Positions 59,361 through 64,000 of a stretch of DNA of 64,000 nt are shown piece by piece (the first letter of the stretch is position 1; every line of letters starts with the position of its first letter). The translations under genes and the position numbers were made by a program. This DNA is from Streptomyces alfalfae (lineage in GTDB: Bacteria > Actinomycetota > Actinomycetes > Streptomycetales > Streptomycetaceae), in contig NZ_QEXM01000025.1 of assembly GCF_004127445.1 (NCBI RefSeq), positions 248,001 through 312,000 on the forward strand. Direction: 5' to 3'. A model generated the notes under the pieces. That model was not told the DNA's origin. It made no database searches and saw only the letters and a list, made by a program, of their open reading frames with translations.

Positions 59361-59386
59361 GTGTGAGGCACGTCGGTGCCTCACAC
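59361..59386 (+). terminator. Terminator after crgA
   Basis: GTGTGAGGCAC (59361-59371) and GTGCCTCACAC (59376-59386) make a perfect 11-bp stem with a GTCG loop, 9 bp past the crgA stop. Confidence 0.8.
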
Positions 59387-59403
59387 ACAAGGCATGGCCT
59401 TAG

Positions 59404-59603
59404 TTATCCACAGCGCTATCCACATGGGGAAAAGGTCTGAAGATCTGTGGATAACTCTCGGCCGGTTGACGCCGGTGTGACTGGCCCACCGGCTCCCCTC
59501 CCCGCCGCACGCCCCTTGTCCTTGCTGGGGAAACCCAGGTCAGCGACAAGGGGCACTGTTGTTCCCCACAGCTTGCACAGGATCCACCACCCGCTGTGGA
59601 CAA
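59404..59603. promoter_or_regulatory. Cluster of DnaA boxes between crgA and rhomboid
   Basis: TTATCCACA at 59404-59412 (+), CTATCCACA at 59416-59424 (+, one mismatch), TGTGGATAA at 59446-59454 (-), TTCCCCACA at 59562-59570 (+, two mismatches) and TGTGGACAA at 59595-59603 (-). Three are perfect consensus boxes, two in inverted orientation 33 bp apart. The gap lies between convergent genes, so promoter control is not the obvious purpose. A DnaA-titrating locus near oriC fits better. The rhomboid stop codon is at 59614. Confidence 0.72.
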
Positions 59604-59613
59604 CGGGGTCACT

Positions 59614-60510
59614 TCAGGTGAGCTGACCGGTCCGGACGAGGACCATGACCACAGCCACGACCAGCACCAGCGCACAGCTCCCGTACTGCACGAGGTTCCG
59701 GCGCCCGCGCGGCGCGTGCACCATCGCGTAGCCGACGATCAGGCCGCCGACGAGTCCGCCCACGTGCGCCTGCCAGGCGATGTTCGGCCAGAAGGCCGTG
59801 ATGAGCAGGTTGATCGCCAGCAGGACGAGGACCGGCCGCATGTCGTAGTTCAGCCGCCGCATCAGGATGGCGGTGGCACCGAACAGACCGAAGATGGCGC
59901 CGGACGCCCCGAGTGAGGGCTGGTTCTGCGCGGCGAGCAGATAGGTCAGCGCGCTGCCCGCGAGGCCCGACGCCAGGTACAGCGCCACAAAGCGGACCCG
60001 GCCGAGCGCCGCTTCGAGCGGGCCGCCGATCCACCACAGGCTCAGCATGTTGAAGGCGATGTGCATGACGCTGCTGTGCAGGAACATCGAGGTGACCAGG
60101 CGGTACCACTGCCCCTCGGCCACGCCCTCGATCGAGCCGAGATCCGGTACGTAGGCCAGCCCGATCAGGTCGTACCGATCGGTGAAGCGGTCCCCGACCG
60201 TCGTCTGCACCAGGAACAGCGCGAGGTTGAGACCGACCAGGATCTTGGTGATCAGCCGGGGGTCGGCGGCGATCGTGCCGCCCGCGACCGTACGCGGCTG
60301 GTTGGCCTGCGGCGCGTGGCCCGTGCCCGAGCCGCCGCGGACGCAGTCCGGGCACTGGAAGCCGACCGAGGCACTGATCATGCACTCGGGGCAGATGGGC
60401 CGCTCGCAGCGAGTGCAGGTTATGCCGGTCTCGCGATCGGGATGCCGGTAGCAGCCGGGGAGGCCCGACGCCCCCTGCGGCTCCTGCGGGCTGCCTGGCG
60501 CCTGGTCCAT
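59614..60510 (-). CDS. Rhomboid-family intramembrane serine protease with B-box-like zinc finger
   Basis: A 298-residue protein from ATG 60510 behind GAGGG. An N-terminal finger (CYRHPDRETGITCTRCERPICPEC and CPDC) precedes six or seven helices. The catalytic Ser lies in GASGAIFGLFG and the His in AWQAHVGGLVGG. HIAFNMLSLWWIG is the conserved HxxxN region. It cleaves membrane proteins within the bilayer; substrates are unknown. Preceded on its strand by the cyclophilin gene, with a terminator between. Confidence 0.93.
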   Translation of the reverse strand: MDQAPGSPQEPQGASGLPGCYRHPDRETGITCTRCERPICPECMISASVGFQCPDCVRGGSGTGHAPQANQPRTVAGGTIAADPRLITKILVGLNLALFLVQTTVGDRFTDRYDLIGLAYVPDLGSIEGVAEGQWYRLVTSMFLHSSVMHIAFNMLSLWWIGGPLEAALGRVRFVALYLASGLAGSALTYLLAAQNQPSLGASGAIFGLFGATAILMRRLNYDMRPVLVLLAINLLITAFWPNIAWQAHVGGLVGGLIVGYAMVHAPRGRRNLVQYGSCALVLVVAVVMVLVRTGQLT

Positions 60511-60562
60511 GGGTTCCCTCATTCTCCGTACGAAGGCACTGTGACGGCACACGTGGCAACGC

Positions 60563-60599
60563 ACCGCCCCGCCCTTCCTTTACGGATGGGCGGGGCGGT
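60563..60599 (-). terminator. Terminator after cyclophilin gene
   Basis: ACCGCCCCGCCC (60563-60574) pairs with GGGCGGGGCGGT (60588-60599), a perfect 12-bp stem, between the cyclophilin stop and the rhomboid start. Confidence 0.65.
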
Positions 60600-60646
60600 T
60601 CGGTTCCCTCGCGGACCTGCGCGCGGGACGCGCGTGAACGCGTCGG

Positions 60647-61180
60647 TCAGGCGTCGCGGGTCTCGATGACCACGGACTCGATGACCACGTCGTTGACCGG
60701 GCGGTCGGTGCGCGGGTTGGTCTGAGTGGCCGCGATGGCGTCCACGACCTTCTTGCTGGCCTCGTCGGTGACCTCGCCGAAGATCGTGTGCTTGCGGGTC
60801 AGCCACGCGGTCGGCGACACAGTCACGAAGAACTGCGAGCCGTTGGTGCCCGGGCCGGCGTTGGCCATGGCCAGGAGGTAGGGCTTGTCGAAGGCGAGGT
60901 CCGGGTGGAACTCGTCCTCGAACTCGTAGCCCGGACCGCCCGTGCCGTTGCCCAGCGGGTCGCCGCCCTGGATCATGAAGCCGCTGATGACGCGGTGGAA
61001 GACCGTGCCGTCGTACAGACGGTCCTTGGTCTTCTGACCGGTCTGCGGGTGGGTCCACTCACGCTCGCCCTGGGCGAGCTCCACAAAGTTCTTGACCGTC
61101 TTCGGCGCGTGATTCGGCAGCAGCCGCACCTCGATGTCGCCGTTGTTGGTCTTCAGGGTGGCGTAAAGCTGCTCAGCCAC
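60647..61180 (-). CDS. ppiA: Peptidylprolyl isomerase (cyclophilin)
   Basis: A 177-residue cytosolic cyclophilin from GTG 61180 behind GGAAGG. Active-site segments are VFHRVISGFMIQGGDP (with R and F), GTNGSQFFVT and KHTIFGEV. It accelerates Xaa-Pro isomerisation. No signal peptide. Divergent from the DUF5324 gene across a 300-bp gap. Confidence 0.95.
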   Translation of the reverse strand: MAEQLYATLKTNNGDIEVRLLPNHAPKTVKNFVELAQGEREWTHPQTGQKTKDRLYDGTVFHRVISGFMIQGGDPLGNGTGGPGYEFEDEFHPDLAFDKPYLLAMANAGPGTNGSQFFVTVSPTAWLTRKHTIFGEVTDEASKKVVDAIAATQTNPRTDRPVNDVVIESVVIETRDA

Positions 61181-61480
61181 GATCTGCCTTCCGTTGTCTT
61201 CTGTGACACCCCGATCCTGCCACGGACCGGATTGGGACGAGTAGCCGCCGAGTGGGCGCGCGTCGCAGCGATCCGTGGCATTGTCGGCGAAGAGCTCTTC
61301 TTGCACCGAATCACGCAGCATTCGAGCGAATTGATCACAGCTGACCCGGGAAAACCGATTGGCCGGAGTCAGTGATGACCCGGATGCCCGCCCTCTCATG
61401 CCCGATGCCGTTCCAGAAGGCATGATCCTTGAAAGGGTGGAAAGGTGACATACGTATACGCCACCGAGGAGGAGGATCAC
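61181..61480. other. 300-bp divergent gap between ppiA and DUF5324 gene
   Basis: No gene. At the right end TTGAAA (61429-61434) and TACGTA (61451-61456) with 16 bp between could be the DUF5324 promoter. The GTG of that gene follows about 25 bp later. The left part, presumably the ppiA promoter, has no pattern I can name. Confidence 0.4.
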
Positions 61481-62191
61481 GTGACCCGCATCGAGAGCGT
61501 GCGCGCCGCGACCGGCTCGGCCAAGGACAGCGTGCGGCACGCCGCGGACGCGGTGGCGCCATACGCCGACACGGCCAAGGACCGAGCCGCGCAGTACGCC
61601 CATGAGGCACGCGTACGGCTCGCACCCAAGGTGTCACAAGCGGCCGAGCAGGCCCGTGTCCAGTACGGCGCCCACGTCGCCCCCCGCGTCGAACAGGCGC
61701 GCACGCACGTGCCGCCGAAGGTCGACCAGGCCGCCCAGGAGGCCGCCGCCCGCACCCGCAAGGCCGCGCGCCAGGCCGCGGACTATTCGAAGCCCCGCAT
61801 CGAGCACGCGGTGGCCGTCGCCCAGCCCGTACGGGAAGAGGCCGCCGCCCGGAGCAGTGCGGCCCTGGCCGCGCTGCGCGGACAGGTCTCGCCCAAGGAG
61901 GTCCAGCGACTCATCCGCAAGCACGAGCGCCGGGCCAGGAACGGACGCGTCGCCAAGAAGCTCGTCCTGTTCGGCCTGCTCGCGGGCGGTGCCGTCGCCG
62001 CCTGGAAGTGGTGGGACAAGCAGGCCAACCCCGACTGGCTCGTCGAGCCGCCGGAGGCCACCGAGGTCCCCGCCACCACCACACCGCTGACCTCGGTCGA
62101 CGGCAGCGCACAGACCGCCCTCGACCCCGAGGTCCAGGCCAAGCAGGCGGAAGCCGAGGCCGAGGCGGCGGACCGCGACAAGCGGGGCTGA
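61481..62191 (+). CDS. DUF5324-family protein
   Basis: A 236-residue protein from GTG 61481 with GGAGGAGGATCAC upstream; ATG 61445 is less well supported. The first 130 residues are Ala/Lys/Arg/Gln-rich helices (DSVRHAADAVAPYADTAKDRAAQYAHEARVR) that resemble apolipoprotein or stress-protein repeats. A short hydrophobic helix (KLVLFGLLAGGAVAAWKWW) and an Ala/Glu-rich tail end it. The family is Streptomyces-specific and uncharacterised. The helical repeats suggest DNA or membrane surface binding. Confidence 0.85.
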   Translation: MTRIESVRAATGSAKDSVRHAADAVAPYADTAKDRAAQYAHEARVRLAPKVSQAAEQARVQYGAHVAPRVEQARTHVPPKVDQAAQEAAARTRKAARQAADYSKPRIEHAVAVAQPVREEAAARSSAALAALRGQVSPKEVQRLIRKHERRARNGRVAKKLVLFGLLAGGAVAAWKWWDKQANPDWLVEPPEATEVPATTTPLTSVDGSAQTALDPEVQAKQAEAEAEAADRDKRG

Positions 62192-62206
62192 CGGTTTCGG
62201 CTCTCG

Positions 62207-62220
62207 GTTTCACGTGAAAC
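62207..62220. promoter_or_regulatory. parS: parS site (ParB binding), intergenic
   Basis: GTTTCACGTGAAAC, identical to the 14-bp parS palindrome. It lies 16 bp after the DUF5324 stop codon, in non-coding DNA. Confidence 0.9.
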
Positions 62221-62317
62221 ATCGCGGCCCGGCCCGCGCGCCGACGTGAGAGCACAGACAGACGTGCCGCTGTGAGGGCGCCCTGTAAGGGCACGCTGTA
62301 AGGGCACAGACAACGAA

Positions 62318-62359
62318 AAAGCCCCTCTGGACTGCGTTTCCGCAGTTCAGAGGGGCTTT
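62318..62359 (-). terminator. Terminator of tRNA-Ala
   Basis: A 19-bp stem with one G-T pair (62318-62336 with 62341-62359) and a TTTC loop; on the minus strand it ends in TTTTTCGTTG. It starts 7 bp past the tRNA. Confidence 0.88.
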
Positions 62360-62365
62360 GCGCTG

Positions 62366-62438
62366 TGGAGCCTAGGGGAGTCGAACCCCTGACATCTGCC
62401 ATGCAAAGACAGCGCTCTACCAACTGAGCTAAGGCCCC
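62366..62438 (-). tRNA. tRNA-Ala (anticodon TGC)
   Basis: A 73-nt tRNA, CCA not encoded. Acceptor GGGGCCT/AGGCTCC, D arm GCTC/GAGC, anticodon loop TTTGCAT (TGC), T arm AGGGG-TTCGACT-CCCCT. All stems pair with only wobble exceptions. Confidence 0.96.
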
Positions 62439-62619
62439 GCTGACGGCACGGCCGCCGGAAGAACCACTTCCCGGCGTGCACCGGGGACCAGAGTACCGGG
62501 TCTCCCCCCTGATCCCGCAAAAGGATTGGGGCTCCCGGTCGACGACCACGCTCCGTAAGATGCACGACGTGGTTCGCGGCAGCGAAGCACGGTCTTAGGG
62601 GAAGCGATGGGGAGACGCA

Positions 62620-63168
62620 ATGGACGCCGCACAGCAGGACACCACCGCGAGAGCACGGGAGCTCCAGCGGAACTGGTACGGGGAGCCGCTGGGGGCGCTC
62701 TTCCGTCGCCTCATCGATGATCTGGGCCTCAACCAGGCGCGTCTCGCCGGAGTACTCGGACTCTCCGCACCCATGCTGTCGCAGCTGATGAGCGGTCAGC
62801 GGGCGAAGATCGGCAACCCCGCGGTCGTCCAGCGCGTGCAGCTGCTCCAGGAGCTGGCGGGCCAGGTCGCGGACGGCAGTGTGAGCGCCGCCGAGGCCAC
62901 CGACCGCATGGACGAGATCAAGAAGTCCCAGGGCGGTTCCGTGCTGACCAACACCTCGCAGACCGCGACCAGTTCGGGCGCGCCCACGGTGAAGCGGGTG
63001 GTGCGCGAGATCCAGTCACTGCTGCGCTCGGTGTCCGCCGCCGGCGACATCATCGATGCCGCCGATTCCCTCGCCCCCACCCACCCGGAGCTGGCAGAGT
63101 TCCTCCGGGTGTACGGCGCCGGGCGCACCGCGGACGCGGTCGCCCACTACGAGGCGCACCAGAGCTGA
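62620..63168 (+). CDS. Helix-turn-helix (XRE-like) DNA-binding protein
   Basis: A 182-residue protein from ATG 62620 with GGGGAG upstream. HTH at about residues 36-60 (LNQARLAGVLGLSAPMLSQL). The C-terminal part has Ser/Thr-rich (QTATSSGAPT) and helical segments (VVREIQSLLRSVSAAGDIIDAADSL). It lies 49 bp before a Ser/Thr kinase gene on the same strand, so kinase control of this regulator is plausible. Target genes unknown. Confidence 0.88.
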   Translation: MDAAQQDTTARARELQRNWYGEPLGALFRRLIDDLGLNQARLAGVLGLSAPMLSQLMSGQRAKIGNPAVVQRVQLLQELAGQVADGSVSAAEATDRMDEIKKSQGGSVLTNTSQTATSSGAPTVKRVVREIQSLLRSVSAAGDIIDAADSLAPTHPELAEFLRVYGAGRTADAVAHYEAHQS

Positions 63169-63217
63169 TCCGTCGGCCGGGCCGTCGCACGGCCCGGAAG
63201 GGGAGCGGAACGCGACC

Positions 63218-64000
<783 letters not shown>

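Noticed and set aside
61475..61486. GATCACGTGACC as a parS-like palindrome at the DUF5324 start
   Set aside because: It shares only the CACGTG-centred core with parS; the flanking four positions differ. It is also part of the strong ribosome site and start codon.

Overview
The window is high-G+C actinobacterial DNA. Gene content and order point to the core region of a Streptomyces chromosome, near the replication origin. The evidence is frequent GTG and TTG starts, a mycothiol-type enzyme, a bacterial proteasome activator, class E sortases, the fhaA-fhaB-PP2C-ftsW-pbpA-pknB block, crgA, and two perfect copies of the 14-bp Streptomyces parS palindrome. The layout resembles what I remember of the S. 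coelicolor SCO3800-SCO3860 region, but I could not check this by alignment. I see no insertion sequence, prophage, CRISPR array or biosynthetic cluster.

Region 1 (1-9.9 kb) holds general metabolism: an SseB-family fragment, a long FadE5-like acyl-CoA dehydrogenase, a Uma2-family protein, an M18 aminopeptidase, a small DUF6458-like membrane protein, a nitrilase-family amidohydrolase, a mycothiol-dependent isomerase family protein, a GntR regulator coupled to an MFS transporter, and a secreted D-Ala-D-Ala carboxypeptidase. Region 2 (9.9-21.2 kb) holds the first branched-chain keto acid dehydrogenase operon (E1alpha, E1beta, E2), a LuxR-type response regulator, a PPOX-fold protein, two divergent membrane Ser/Thr kinases, the proteasome activator Bpa, a small secreted or anchored protein and a quinone oxidoreductase.

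Region 3 (21.3-29.7 kb) has a coupled mobA-like/moeA/K+ channel operon with a parS site built into the moeA-channel junction. Next come the second branched-chain keto acid dehydrogenase operon and its divergent Lrp-type regulator (BkdR-like). Region 4 (29.8-41.8 kb) is a phenylacetate degradation locus: a PaaR-like TetR regulator, a 3-hydroxyacyl-CoA dehydrogenase, paaN, the epoxidase operon paaABCDE and a second acyl-CoA dehydrogenase. A coupled DUF5819/HTTM/TrmH operon sits inside it. Two perfect and one near-perfect ACCGNNCGNNCGGT operators mark paaN/3-hydroxyacyl-CoA dehydrogenase, paaA and the bkd/bkdR divergent region, which suggests one regulon. paaK, paaG, paaJ and an E3 (lpd) gene are not in the window.

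Region 5 (41.8-45.2 kb) holds a rhodanese, a J-domain protein, a DUF2252 protein and tRNA-Leu(CAG). Region 6 (45.9-59.4 kb) is the cell-wall, division and signalling block: fhaA, fhaB, PP2C phosphatase, ftsW/rodA, pbpA, a PknB kinase with four PASTA domains, three class E sortases interleaved with pabA and a 53-residue membrane protein, a DUF881 protein and crgA. Region 7 (59.4-64 kb) has a DnaA-box cluster, a rhomboid protease, cyclophilin, a DUF5324 protein, a second perfect parS, tRNA-Ala(TGC), an HTH protein and a Ser/Thr kinase cut by the window end.

The most unusual layer is chromosomal rather than genic. Seven perfect DnaA boxes lie in intergenic regions between 29 and 60 kb. Three of them sit within about 50 bp of the three PaaR-type operators, and three cluster between crgA and the rhomboid gene.
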